This document shows, one piece after another, positions 53,593-64,000 of a stretch of 64,000 nt of DNA. The stretch spans positions 54,614,001 through 54,678,000 of the forward strand of contig JAFFJZ010000001.1 in NCBI GenBank assembly GCA_018340375.1, given 5' to 3'. A program made the translations under genes and the position numbers. The notes beneath the pieces were generated by a model. That model saw only the letters and a list, made by a program, of their open reading frames with translations, was not told where the DNA came from and made no database searches. The stretch's first letter is position 1. Every line of letters starts with the position of its first letter. This DNA is from Gonatopus flavifemur (taxonomy: Eukaryota; Arthropoda; Insecta; Hymenoptera; Dryinidae).

Positions 53593-54678
53593 AGTGTACT
53601 CAATGAAAAATTTCCGCTGCAGAAACTTCATTCATTCCCATCGAATTTTTTTCAATGAGAAGGAAAGAGAATTTTTGAGCGGTGTTGCACTGGAAAAAAT
53701 TAGTAGCAGAGACTCCCCAAATAATAGCAGTTTTGGGACACATGAACGTTTATGAACTTTTCTCCTTCATCTTATGGCAATTTTCTGAAAATTTACAGAA
53801 ATATGTGTCATATGTCGAGTTATTTTCACTAGAAGGAGGTATGGGTTGCCATAAGTCGGGGGAGAAGTGCACATAAATGCTCATGTGACCCAAAACTGCC
53901 TTTATCATGATAAAGCGTGCTATACGTTTCCCATACGTTTTTCCCAGAATGGATTTTGGGCTATGAAAATTTCATGATATTTCGAAAAATCCAAATATCT
54001 GGAACACGACGTGATTCACATGTTGGAATTCAACATCATCTTACCCTAATAAAAATCAATCTCTGTATTTCTCCGCATTTTCCTGATTGTCCAAAATCTG
54101 GTAGGGAAGGAAAAGAAATGAAGAGATTTCTGTCAGATTTCGGACGTTCTTAGAGAAATGTGAAGGAATGCGGATATCACTTTTATGAGGTCATATAGTG
54201 ACAGTTATAGCGATTTCAAATTCTGAATTCAGATGGACTGGAATTCGAAAAATTTCAAATCAATGTAAATTCGGAACGCAGAATCCTAGGATAATTCATT
54301 GGTTCTACAAGGAATCCCCCTTTTTTCAACCTAAAAGATCATGTTGAATTCAAAGGTGTGAATAATACCGTTTTTGAGGTATTTGAATTCTATGAGAAAT
54401 CAAGAAATATCCATCTCTCAAAAACTAATAAGCTCCAAACAAAATTTTTCTCCATAGGAAAAAGAATGAAATTACTGATAAACTGCGGTTCGCCAATTAT
54501 TAGACACCTGTGTACCAGGGATAGAAATAGTAGCATTCCACGAAATTTACAAGAATTCAAATTCCATCGACTGCACTGAGAGAAAAGAGTCTCCTTTGCT
54601 GATATGAAAATCCGTTTTGCTGAAGTAGCAAAAAGTTTGCTTTTACAGCAAAAATTTCACTCTTTTAGCAAGCGCTTC
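53593..54678. other. No gene seen
   Basis: AT-rich with frames up to 78 codons. A small TTTGCTNNNNNAGCAAA-type inverted run at 54585-54670 resembles the GCAAA-rich ends near 55.4 and 55.7 kb. Confidence 0.5.
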
Positions 54679-55136
54679 CCTAGTGAAAATGAATCATATA
54701 AGAACATATAAAATCATATGTGATCCCTATACAATTCATATACAATGGTCATATATGGCCTTATATAATCCGTACATAATCCATATTGAATCCATGTATG
54801 GCCCATGAATAATTCATATGTAATCCATATATGACCCATGAATGCAAGATTTTTTCACATATGCAAAAAAGTTCTACCATATATGGAAATATTCTTTATA
54901 CATAGATTATATATGCATTATATATGCATCATATATGGCGATATATGGATTGTATATGGATTATATATGATTCCACATGTTTTCATGTATGGACCATATA
55001 TGGCGATATATGGATTGTATATGGATTATATATGATTCCACATGTTTTCATGTATGGACCATATATGGATTATATACGCATTATGTATGAATTATAGGTA
55101 ATTATTATATGTATGACGCATATATGTTCACTTTTT
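54679..55136. repeat. CATATATG-rich foldback
   Basis: AGTGAAAATGAATCATATAA at the left is loosely mirrored by ATATATGTTCACTTTT at the right. The interior is almost all variants of ATCCATATATGG. It gives a Tyr/Met-rich 65-codon frame that is not a gene. Confidence 0.65.
54930..55059. repeat. Exact 65-bp tandem duplication
   Basis: Two identical head-to-tail units, each beginning CATATATGGCGATATATGG and ending TTTTCATGTATGGAC. No mismatch seen. Confidence 0.95.
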
Positions 55137-55138
55137 AC

Positions 55139-55350
55139 TACACGGAAAAAAATGAACTGTTAATTTTACCAGAATTCCGGTTACTATATGGGCAGCAAGG
55201 AATATCTGTGACTTTTACTGGAATCCTTGTTAAATTTACCGGAGCCCTTGTTAAATTTGCTGGAGACTTGATTCATTTAACTAGAATTCCGGTTAAAATA
55301 GCAGTAATTCTTGCTGTCCATATATTAACCGGAGTATTTTTTTCCGTGTA
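55139..55350. mobile_element. TACACGGAAAAAAAT element
   Basis: TACACGGAAAAAAATGAACT and AGTATTTTTTTCCGTGTA. The interior repeats GTTAAATTTACCGGAG and AGAATTCCGGTTA. Confidence 0.92.
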
Positions 55351-55454
55351 GGGTTGCTAATTCAACAATCCGGCATTGTAGTTATACAGACTCCTAGAAA
55401 ATCTTTGCTGAATTATTAGCATTATTCTGCCAAAACAGCACAATTTTTGCTCTA

Positions 55455-55696
55455 CACGGAAAAAAGAAAACAGCAATGGTTACTGTGGATCACAAAAATA
55501 CATTGAAACTCAAATTCATTCCATGCAGCACTGCGTTTCTCAGTCCTCATTACTGTCCAGTCAGCGCTGGCGAATTTCATTACAATACTCATCACTGTGA
55601 TCGCGCTAATCCTCATTATCCAAGCGTGTTTTCATTTGTTTTTCAACCGATCGCTGTCATTCACAGTAACCAGTAATGTTTTCTTTTTTCCGTGTA
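55455..55696. mobile_element. TACACGGAAAAAAGAAAAC element, nested
   Basis: TACACGGAAAAAAGAAAACA and TGTTTTCTTTTTTCCGTGTA, almost perfect ends. Inner ATGGTTACTGTGG and CACAGTAACCAGT pair. It sits inside a GCAAA/TTTGC repeat whose parts flank it at about 55400 and 55700-55770. Confidence 0.92.
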
Positions 55697-55961
55697 AGAG
55701 CAAATGTTTTGCTACTTCAGCAATACAGATGTTTTGAAATCATTATTCCAGCAAGAATTTTTTCCCGCGTGCGATGATCAAACTCGAATTCTGCCAGTGG
55801 GAAATTGAATCGCGCCTTCTGACAGCTCCCTCAATTTATGAATCTGCGTGGTTTTTTTTATAATGTTCATTGATAGTGAAGTTGTATATGAAGATCAATG
55901 TTGATATGTGTTGTTCGTATCCACAGGCATTCTGAGTGCGTGATTTTACGAATCCCCACAG

Positions 55962-56049
55962 GAGAAACAAAATTTCCCATCTCGTTATAAGAAGCTGGCC
56001 ATTATTCACCTGTTGATCTTCCTGATACGCCTGGCACTGTTACGCTTAG
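55962..56049 (+). other. Candidate plus-strand exon, hydrophobic
   Basis: Acceptor ATCCCCACAG|GAG and donor CGCTTAG|GTACGT bracket 88 nt with one open frame, EKQNFPSRYKKLAIIHLLIF then LIRLALLRL. The codons look coding and are GC-richer than the surroundings. It resembles a signal or membrane segment, but no neighbour exon was found. It overlaps the minus-strand candidate at 56010-56075. Confidence 0.28.
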
Positions 56050-56075
56050 GTACGTGCTAGTGGTATCGATAGGTC
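56010..56075 (-). other. Candidate minus-strand exon, 66 nt
   Basis: Acceptor AAATATCAG|GAC and donor TCAACAG|GTGAAT bracket 66 nt. In one frame it reads PIDTTSTYLSVTVPGVSGRS; the other two frames have stops. Phases are 2 to 1-type and the length divides by three. No family recognised. Either this or the plus-strand candidate may be real, not both. Confidence 0.3.
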
Positions 56076-56815
56076 CTGATATTTTGGACGTTGCTTTGAT
56101 CTAAATTCGGCAATCTTCCAAAGTCTTATAGCACGAAATATCCTCCGCTTCTCTATGACTGTTTGCACGAGTTGAAAGGATAGGAGAAAACTTTGCTCCC
56201 ACGATAATTGATTCAATTCGTAAACGTTTTTAAATTTCTAATTTGATCAAAAGATTTTCAAACAGTTTGTCTTGAGCCTGATGTTCTTCTATCAGAATGT
56301 GGTGATTGACTGAGCGTTATATAGAGGTGTATTCTAAAATGTTTTCAACGGAGTACTGATGAACGAGAAGCGTCCTTTCTAGGGCAGCCTTAATTAATTT
56401 TTGTATTTGAAGTATTTTTTTCCGCCAAATACTTTCTCATTGACATGGAATAGAGATTTTGAACGTCAAATTTGAAAGTACTTGGCAACAAAAAGTAATT
56501 GAGGCTGCCCATTCCTGATCATTTATTAGAATCTCATCAATTATCACACCCTCACTGTACAATTCGAATCGCAAATTATGAATTTTCGAACAAACACTCG
56601 CCTGTTGACTCATAAAATGTTACGTGCGATTATAACTATGGTGATGATTTCAAGCATCATGATATGTTAGAATCGAATGATTTTACTTTTAGTAGTATCC
56701 CAATTGGAATTCAACAATATGAAATTTTTGAGGCCTCGTGAAGCTGTTATATATTTGCCACGATTACGCGTCTATTCACATAAAACAAATCTCAACACTC
56801 CACATTGATTGAACA
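56076..56815. other. No gene seen
   Basis: AT-rich, with a weak inverted pair (GGGCAGCCTTAATTAATTTT at 56382 and AAAAAGTAATTGAGGCTGCCC at 56490), about 130 bp overall. Confidence 0.55.
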
Positions 56816-57096
56816 CACATACAGGAGAGAACAAAATAGTACTGGCTACTACGCCAGATAGTAATCAATGACATCTGAAGTGGAAAAAAATTTCAGATAG
56901 CATCCACTACTATGCAAATAGCATCCAGTATAATCTACGTTATATCCAATGCTATGTCAGATGGTACTGAGTACAACGTAGATTGTACTGGATGCTATTT
57001 GGATGGTAGTGGCTGCTATCTGAAATTTTTTTTACTTCAGATGTCCCTGAGTACTATCCGGTGTAGTAGCCAGTACTATTTTGTTCTCTCCGTGTA
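56816..57096. mobile_element. Hairpin with GGAGAGAACAAAATAGTACTGG ends
   Basis: ACAGGAGAGAACAAAATAGT is mirrored by ACTATTTTGTTCTCTCCGTGTA. Arms of about 130 bp include CAGATAGCATCCACTAC and GATGGTAGTGGCTGCTATCTG. Confidence 0.9.
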
Positions 57097-58418
57097 GAAA
57101 ATAAGCTATGTAGTTATGGAAACTACACTCGCACGGCGAAAAGTCTGACTGAATGTGGTTGCATCTTATTTGAAAACGTGATTGACATTCAGTCTTTTCC
57201 ATTGTGTCGGCATCAAAACAGCGCTAGTTTTGATTGCATCTTGAAATCAGCTAATTTTCAGGATGGAAGTAAGTTTTACTTTTTACAGTGCGTTAGGTCA
57301 AGGATACACAGCATCATTATTGCAGGAACTCGAAATTTGGTTATGACGAGTAGAAAAACGAGACAAAAACTTGAATCTAGTTGTGGCAACTGAATATGTA
57401 GAATGGTTAAAGCCAAAAACAACTACATGCATTGAGAGAAGAGTTTATTTGTATTCAAAGAACCTTTTTTTCAGGTACAGTGGAATAAATAATCACTATG
57501 CATCGACATGACTTTCCTGGTGAACAAATTTTTTGAAAATTTCTGAATCTCATTGGAGAACTCTAAAAATTCTGAAAAAACCTGAAATAATAATCTGAAC
57601 AACTTTGAGAAACTATTAAATTCTTTTGAAATTCTGAAAAACCCTGGAAAACAATGGAAATCTCATTGGACACGTTTTTTTACTGAGAATTTTCTATGAA
57701 TATTCATGAATATCTCTGAAAAACATTAAAACTCTCTGGAAAACTCTTCACTAAAAATTTTTGAAAAGTTTTCCAACAAGGTTATGACCATCTAATGAGG
57801 TTTATTCAAAGTTGATTTTTCAACAGTCAATAAACTTTACACGTGTGTTCTGACTATGCGAACCAGATATTTCTCTCAGCGTGAGACAACAGGATATTTA
57901 GGTTTATTTTAAATGATATTGATATGTTGTATGATAAATTTATAACGCCAAATAATATTTTGATATCTTGTATAATTTTATAACATATCTTCATCGTGAA
58001 TAACATGTCTGATTATATCCAGAATCAAAGATGAACCAAGTACTAGATAAATATTTGAATTGCATGCTCTTCAAATATCCGATGAATATTGAAGAGATGA
58101 TGAAGAATTTCGATACATTATAGAATGGATGTCGGAGTTCTATTAAAGTTTCATGTTTCTAGGAGCTTCGGATAAGTTATATTATTCAACGTATTTTATA
58201 GAAGTTTCATTTAAGATAAATGTAAGATGTATAACTAAAACGATAGATTTCTCTTCCAATTCAATGTGTTTTGGAGTAGGAGAATACTGTTGCAATTCGA
58301 GAGGAATTCGAAATTCAAATTTGAATTGGAATTGTATTTTTTCAATACAAACCAAGTGTATTTGATAATGAGCGAATTAGTATTTCTCTCATTTAGAAGA
58401 CCTAAATATATGTCCTAG
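57097..58418. other. No gene seen
   Basis: AT-rich. 57530-57780 repeats AAAACTCT/GAAATTCTGAAAA phrases, a degenerate simple repeat. Confidence 0.55.
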
Positions 58419-58797
58419 TACACTGGAAAAACTGTGGGGAGTTTTTCTTCACACTGTTGCTGGATTTCGTCCCCTTATCGTAGGGGAATTGTTTTTCTAT
58501 TAAAAATGAGGGATTTTTCTACCACTTTGATGAATCACCCTGGTGAAAATGAAGCCTCGAAGCGCAAGGAAAACGCAAGCAAAACGCAAGCAAATAGCCA
58601 TATAAGCGTAATTTAGGAGAGAATTGGAACATTTTCACGTTTCATTTGTTTCAATATCCGCTGTTGGATTTTCACCAGGGTATTTTGTTTTTTAGGTATC
58701 GAATCCTCTACGAATGAGGGAAAATTTCACTAAATTATGGTGAAAAATTCCCCATCTATGGAGGAACTTTGCTGACACCATTTTTTGGGGCAAACTT
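58419..58797 (-). repeat. Dispersed repeat family, copy 5, interrupted
   Basis: TACACTGGAAAAACTGTGGG, then CTTCACACTGTTGCTGGATT, and, after an insert, ATGGAGGAACTTTGCTGAC. Otherwise matches the copies at 2963 and 33166. Confidence 0.8.
58537..58681. mobile_element. ACCCTGGTGAAAAT MITE nested in copy 5
   Basis: ACCCTGGTGAAAATG and GATTTTCACCAGGGT. 145 bp. Contains AAACGCAAGC repeated twice. Ends match 45268-45483. Confidence 0.85.
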
Positions 58798-60268
58798 GTT
58801 TTAAGGATTGTATGTACTATATATATGATTTTTTGAAATTTTTTGAAATATCGTTGGAATTTATATGAATTCTAGTAATTATTTATAGAGTATATATTTA
58901 ATTCATAATTACGAGGCTGCGTGTTGAATCAAAGCAACTCCTTTTTCCCGACTCAACTTTCCTGAGCTTTTCAACATCAGATGAGAGCATCAATGGATCC
59001 CCCAACTCGATACCACCATTCCTTTTTCGGAGCGGAATACATAATTGTCCAAAAGATAACAGAAATGTGTGGAAAGCAACAGGAATTATTTCGAATATTG
59101 TGAGCTTATCTGATTATTTTTGTAAATATAAACAATAGATGTATATTTTATGAATATTTCATTTCATGTCAGTTGGGGATTTGAAATGAGAGAAGGACTG
59201 AGGAAAGATAGCGAGGAAGGATTCCAAATTGTTCATTAATACAAGCAAGGACTGTAGGTAATAAAAACAGATAGAAGGAATGAAGTGTTAAAAGTAAGTG
59301 GAAATTCATTCGAGAGAGTTGATAAATTCATGTTGCCAGAGATTGTGTGATGAAATATAGTTACAAATCGGGAGTGAAAGTCCAGAACGCAGGCAATGAT
59401 GAAGCTTTGATTGCAAAAGTTGTCTCCGACGTTTCGACCGCATATCGGTCATTATCAAAGAATTATACAAAAATCATAAAGCCGATATAGTTATATCAAA
59501 GAAGAAATTTACACAGGATTGTATTCCAGTGACAGACGTCACGGAATAATCAATAAATAATAGAGAATCTTTTGATAATTCATTCGAATGTGAGTATCAA
59601 ATATGACACAGAATGTTGTTTGTATAGAAAATTTTTGAAAGCTTATCGATTCGACAAATAAGACGTTGTAGATATTTTTGTATGAAATTTTTCATCAGAA
59701 ATCATTGAACCTTTTTCGAAAAATACCCAGAGTTTCTAGTAGTTGAATACAAATGCAACAAGTTTCAAAAGAAATATTGAACATAGATCGTTTCATTGAT
59801 TCAGAAATTAACATTATCATATTAATTCTTTCATAAATATGGATGAATCTGAATTCGCATTGATCTATCGTTCGCCAGACCACTGCTATGAACCGAAGCA
59901 ATCTACGCAAGTGAGCTTGAATATATATTTTAAGAATATTCCATGTGTGATTGTATATTTCATGATTCAATGTGATAACGAATGTACTGGTGAATCACAA
60001 GAATCTATTCAAATGAATTGGATAATGACCCCTTCAAATATTATTTGATTTCCGTCACGAGTTACCATACAATCCATACAAACAGGAGAATCTCATTAAT
60101 GAGAATCATTCAATACCTCTTTGATATTTCCATGCTGTTCCCAATAATAATTCATCAAAAAGGGTTTGATCGCAAGATAAAAGTTCATTCCATTGAAGAG
60201 GTAATGAAATTTCAATAGGATATCGGCTACCCAAATAGCCCTAAAAAATTTATTTATTGTCATTGTTT
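58798..60268. other. No gene seen
   Basis: AT-rich, frames up to 91 codons without motifs or splice support. Includes the GAAACGTCGG motif described separately. Confidence 0.55.
59428..59460 (-). other. GAAACGTCGG motif, copy 2
   Basis: Minus strand reads CTTTGATAATGACC, GATATGC, GGTCGAAACGTCGG. Same stem and tail as at 24911 with a different loop. Points to a shared retroelement end. Confidence 0.4.
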
Positions 60269-60518
60269 TACACTGAGAAAACGTTTGTTTCGGCGAAACA
60301 AAATTTTGGTTGAAATGAACGCAAAGAAACTTTTTGATTGGCTGAAATAAAATTTATTTAGGATAAACCAAATTTATTTGTCTGTATGAAAGCCTTAATT
60401 ATTGTGAACCAAATTTTGTTCACCCCAAATAAATTTTATTTCAGCCAACCAAAAAGTTTCTTTGCGTTCATTTCAACCAAAATTCTATTTGGCTGGAACA
60501 AACTGTGTTTTCAGTGTA
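60269..60518. mobile_element. TACACTGAGAAAA element, 250 bp
   Basis: TACACTGAGAAAACGTTTGT and AAACTGTGTTTTCAGTGTA. The arms TTGGTTGAAATGAACGCAAA and TTTGCGTTCATTTCAACCAA pair exactly. Confidence 0.93.
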
Positions 60519-61264
60519 GAATTTGGTGTGGAGGACATGAGTCAGTGATGCAACTTTGCGTAGATCGGATCGATATACTATGAAGGATTGAGAGTTGATA
60601 ATTGAAATGACACGAATAGTCGGGCTCTAATGATTCTCGAGAACGGATACAGGGTATTCTTTTCATTCCGCGTTCATTTGGAATCAATTGATTCCCCAGG
60701 TCGGTGAATATATATGACGGGGTACGTTCCAACGCTTAACCTGTCGTTGGTTTAAGGAATCTTGCTGTACAAAAATTGTTATAGACTCATTAAGAGGTCG
60801 AAACATTTCACAAACGTTCCTATCACTTTATTGTACACTTTGACGGTCTTACAAGCATGTTTGATTTTTACCAGGGAGCGATAAAAGAACACTTTGTGAT
60901 AAAAACATTTACATACATGAACAAGAAATCATCTCTGAATAGAAATGAATGAATCAGCTGAGGAAGATTCATTTAATAACAGCAAAAAATCTCTTTCTTT
61001 TTCCTTCTAGTTTCTGAATTTCATTTTCTAATATTTTATCACGGTATACATTCGATGAGATATCAGGGTGACATTGTTCGGAAAAAAGGATAACGTGGAG
61101 GCAAAAATAGGGGTAAACTTCCACTGGCAGGAATTTCCACGTGGTAATATTTGACTCAGACTTAGTGTTTGACCTCAATTTTGAAGTAATTTCGTCCACC
61201 AAAAAGCAGTTAATTTTGAACTTGAATCATCTGTGACTAAATGTGATCACGGCTCAGTTTGCAG
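60519..61264. other. No gene seen
   Basis: AT-rich. Frames of 73-77 codons on the minus strand have no recognised domain. Confidence 0.55.
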
Positions 61265-61433
61265 TTTGTAGCAACACACAGTGGAAAATTTTGTGTATTT
61301 TCAACACACGTGCATGTCCCAAACGGTCGACTCAAAATTCGGGTTAAATATTGACACAGAGGATGTGAGAAATTAACACAAAAGTGTTAAATTTTGAGTA
61401 GACCGTGCCTATAATGTTTTACTGTGCACTACT
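61265..61433. mobile_element. CACAGTGGAAAA-type element
   Basis: ACACACAGTGGAAAATTTTG and TAATGTTTTACTGTGCAC. Inner ACGGTCGACTCAAAATT and AATTTTGAGTAGACCGT pair. Confidence 0.75.
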
Positions 61434-61445
61434 ACAGAAGACTGG

Positions 61446-61754
61446 GTACGCTGTTAGAAAAATTCTTAAATTTGATACAAAGTTCTTCATTAAATATCAT
61501 ATTTCCATATTGAATTGAATAATAATTATAAAATTCAAAATTGATGATGGAATTTCAAAATTCCTATCTATAATGTAACAATTGTTCATTAAATTTCACA
61601 AATATGGTATTCAAATTGAGGAAAAAAATTCTCATTATTGAGAATTTTATTATTGAATTCGATATTTCATTATGAAATCGAATCAACTGTTTATGTAAAA
61701 AAACTGCATAATATTCTCATGAAGTTTCAGGCAGATTTTTCTAATAGTGTGCGG
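61446..61754. mobile_element. CTGTTAGAAAAAT-ended element
   Basis: ACGCTGTTAGAAAAATTC and ATTTTTCTAATAGTGTGCG. The AT-rich interior contains paired AATTTCAAAATT/GAATTTTATTATTG. A similar start TACACTGTTAGAAATTT is at 44870. Confidence 0.65.
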
Positions 61755-61917
61755 TTGAAACATGGATTCAACTGAAATATTGCGAATAACTAACTATAAG
61801 GTCTTTAGATAGAATAATTGAAAATGAGAGACCACATACCCAGGAAATGGTAAGCTTGAATTGAAGTGAATGATTCTTTCTATTGCTCCAAATATCACTA
61901 CAGCTGGTTCGAATATT

Positions 61918-62172
61918 ATTGTGATTGGTACATGTGTAATGTGCTTATTATAAGGATAATAACACTTGATACACTTGACAATGATTACATTTATTACAAG
62001 AATAATTACACTCGATTCAAAGATAAAATATACTTGATTCGAGCGTACATTATGCTCATATGGAAGGGTTCTTATGCTTGAATCTAGTATATTTTATGTT
62101 TGAAACAAGTGTAATTATTCTTTAAATAAGTGTAATTATCCTCATAATGAGCATATTACACATGTAACAAAC
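61918..62172. repeat. Foldback of about 255 bp
   Basis: ACATGTGTAATGTGCTTATT pairs with GAGCATATTACACATGTAAC. AGTGTAATTATTC occurs repeatedly in both directions. Confidence 0.75.
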
Positions 62173-62183
62173 AGAATAATCCT

Positions 62184-62749
62184 CAACCCTCTGGGGATAC
62201 GCTTATAGTTTCCTCACACATGCTCACCAAATCTGGGAGAGTAAAAAATCACTCGTTTCACTCCATTAAGTCTCAGAAGTGAGCCATCCGGCTTCGAGTA
62301 GGATTTTCACTCGTTCCGAGCGGACTCCTACTCTTTTAGACTGAAAAATTCACTCTAGAATTGGAGTAGCTGTGAGTTTACAACCTCACACCTTAGATTA
62401 TCACTCTAAAAGAGTGGAAATTTCACTCGAAATTTAGACAAGCTCACTTTTGGCTGGTTAAAGAGTGAAATACCACTCTAACAATTTTAGAGAGTGAGAT
62501 ACACTGCGTCAGTTTGACCCAAGCGGTTTTTGATCGCTCATATCTCAGCTTTGAAACATCGTAGAGCAATGTTTCTGTTTTTTCAAATTCATCACCGAAG
62601 TCTGCAGGATACGAATCCGAAACCCGCTTTGCTCTACAGTTGATAGTTTTTCGAATATTTGAAGAAATGTAAAGATACTTTTTCAGAGATATACAACTTT
62701 TCTACATAAAGGACGGGTCATTTTGACCCAGTGTGTCCCCAGAGGGTTG
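62184..62749. mobile_element. Element with CAACCCTCTGGGGA ends, interrupted
   Basis: Left CAACCCTCTGGGGATACG; right, reversed, CAACCCTCTGGGGACACACT followed by GGGTCAAAATGACCC. These ends resemble piggyBac-type non-autonomous elements, but the expected TTAA duplication is not intact (TCAA and TTGG). A second repeat with CACTCT/AGAGTG arms (about 62225-62512) sits inside near the left end. Confidence 0.6.
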
Positions 62750-64000
62750 GGACAGTTGTAGTGATATTCGGGGTGTATAGTAGGAATCACTTGTTCATTG
62801 CAAGCCAAAAATGACAACAACCAATGCAGAACCCATACGTGATTTTTTTCAGTGTAGAATCAAATGGAATCAAATAGAATTGAATGAGTAATATGGAACG
62901 AGACTGAGAACTACAATAATTCTGAAATTATCAAGAAAACTCGGAAATCTCAATAACTATCAATTATTTATCTTTATTAACTCTTCAACAATTCATTTCA
63001 CCATGAAAAGAGAGCTTCCGAAGTAGGTCACACTTTTTTCTCATACTTTGGAGTCAGTATATTTAGTTTTATTATGTACAACTTCTTCTTTCGTTCTCTC
63101 TTGAAGCACTACATCTTTGAACAAGGTAATAAAACTAGTCCGGATTTTGCAGATGCTATAGTTCTTTAGGTGGGACGTGAGGAACAACTTGCCTTCATTC
63201 AAGATTCAAAAGACTTTGCAGAAGGTTTGTGTGTGTTCTAACCATCCTAACCACCGCGTACAATGGCTGACCGCTTCGTTTGATTACACATTCATGCCGT
63301 TGTTGACCAAGAATTTCCACTAACCAATATTCAAAGCACAAGACTCCACAGCACCCAATGTAGACAGTACGAAGTTATTTTCAAATCATCAAACGTCCCT
63401 GCGGCATTCCCATTATTTTAGTTCAGATGCAACTAGGGGATGAATTGACGAGGTGTCCACTTGAAAACACGAAAGAGATACTCTAGCATAAGGAATCCAC
63501 GTGAGGGAAGGTCGGGTAGTATCGACGAGTACTGTTTTGGATGCCACTCTGACAGCAAAATGTGACTGTAGGAGGTTTTATGAACGTTCGGAAAATCCCC
63601 CTTACGCGTTATGAACATTCAATAAACTTCCAAATGGCACGTTGTGCGTTGAATGAAATAATAAAACACATTTCCTAGTATATTTAATCGAATTTGAATC
63701 TGAAATTCTCATCGTAGTGTTGAATGGCAAAAGTGAACCTGTATTTCATATGGTGACTCGAGATATTTGGAAATTATTTTCAAATGTCAATTGAATAAAT
63801 TTCAAGTACAACGCTTTGGAAACAAATTAATAGAAGAGTTATTTATGAAAGTGAATATCATGAAATTGACGAGCGTTTCTCTTTGAATCTGTTCAATAAT
63901 GCTTTTTATTCTAGAGATTGAGTTATGAAGTAAAGAATGGGATGTATGATCTTTCACGGATTTTCATATTGAATTTCGATTACTTTGAACTCTGAAAGTG
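62750..64000. other. No gene seen
   Basis: AT-rich, with slightly richer sequence at 63180-63620. A 61-codon minus frame there has no recognised domain. Confidence 0.5.

Noticed and set aside
54838..55035. Tyr/Met-rich 65-codon frame
   Set aside because: Product of CATATATGG repeats, including an exact tandem duplication.
61907..61925. GGTTCGAAT considered as a tRNA T-loop
   Set aside because: No anticodon arm or acceptor stem pairs around it.

Overview
The window reads as AT-rich animal nuclear DNA, most likely from an insect. It has one spliced gene with phase-matched GT-AG introns, no dense coding, and a very heavy load of small inverted-repeat DNA transposons. There are no bacterial operons, rRNA, tRNA or CRISPR signals. 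Hymenoptera would fit the base composition and repeat style, but nothing in the window proves the order.

The one confident gene lies on the minus strand, from 35063 down to at least 13383. I joined fifteen coding exons by splice site and reading phase. They give about 797 residues that stay in frame throughout. The product is a family C-type orphan receptor of the GPR158/GPR179 group (Drosophila CG31760-like). It has a signal peptide, a Cache-like ectodomain ending in a conserved [10 protein letters not shown] motif, a Cys-rich EGF-like segment, seven membrane helices, and a charged cytoplasmic tail. The 3' end is not settled: the tail can end at a stop just after 13735, or splice on to a 63-nt exon at 13383-13445 and then beyond. 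The first long introns hold nothing but repeats.

Layout. 1-12.3 kb: repeats, including a 0.7-kb foldback, a possible 3.2-kb outer element, and two adjacent copies of a 0.4-kb hairpin. 12.3-19.9 kb: receptor tail, membrane and Cys-rich exons. 20-29 kb: intron full of miniature inverted-repeat elements. 29.4-35.1 kb: receptor ectodomain and start exons. 35-64 kb: no firm gene. This part holds a decayed mariner copy interrupted by a near-perfect 0.5-kb hairpin, a pogo-type element carrying only a psq-type helix-turn-helix ORF, tandem repeats at 50, 52 and 55 kb, and nested elements at 47, 55, 58 and 62 kb.

The strongest pattern beyond the gene is a group of at least eleven inverted-repeat elements. 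They share a terminus of the form TA-CAC(G/T/C)G followed by an A-rich run, but their interiors differ. I found no clear new biological system. The best leads are this terminus-sharing element group, the HTH-only pogo derivative, and two overlapping candidate exons at 56 kb.
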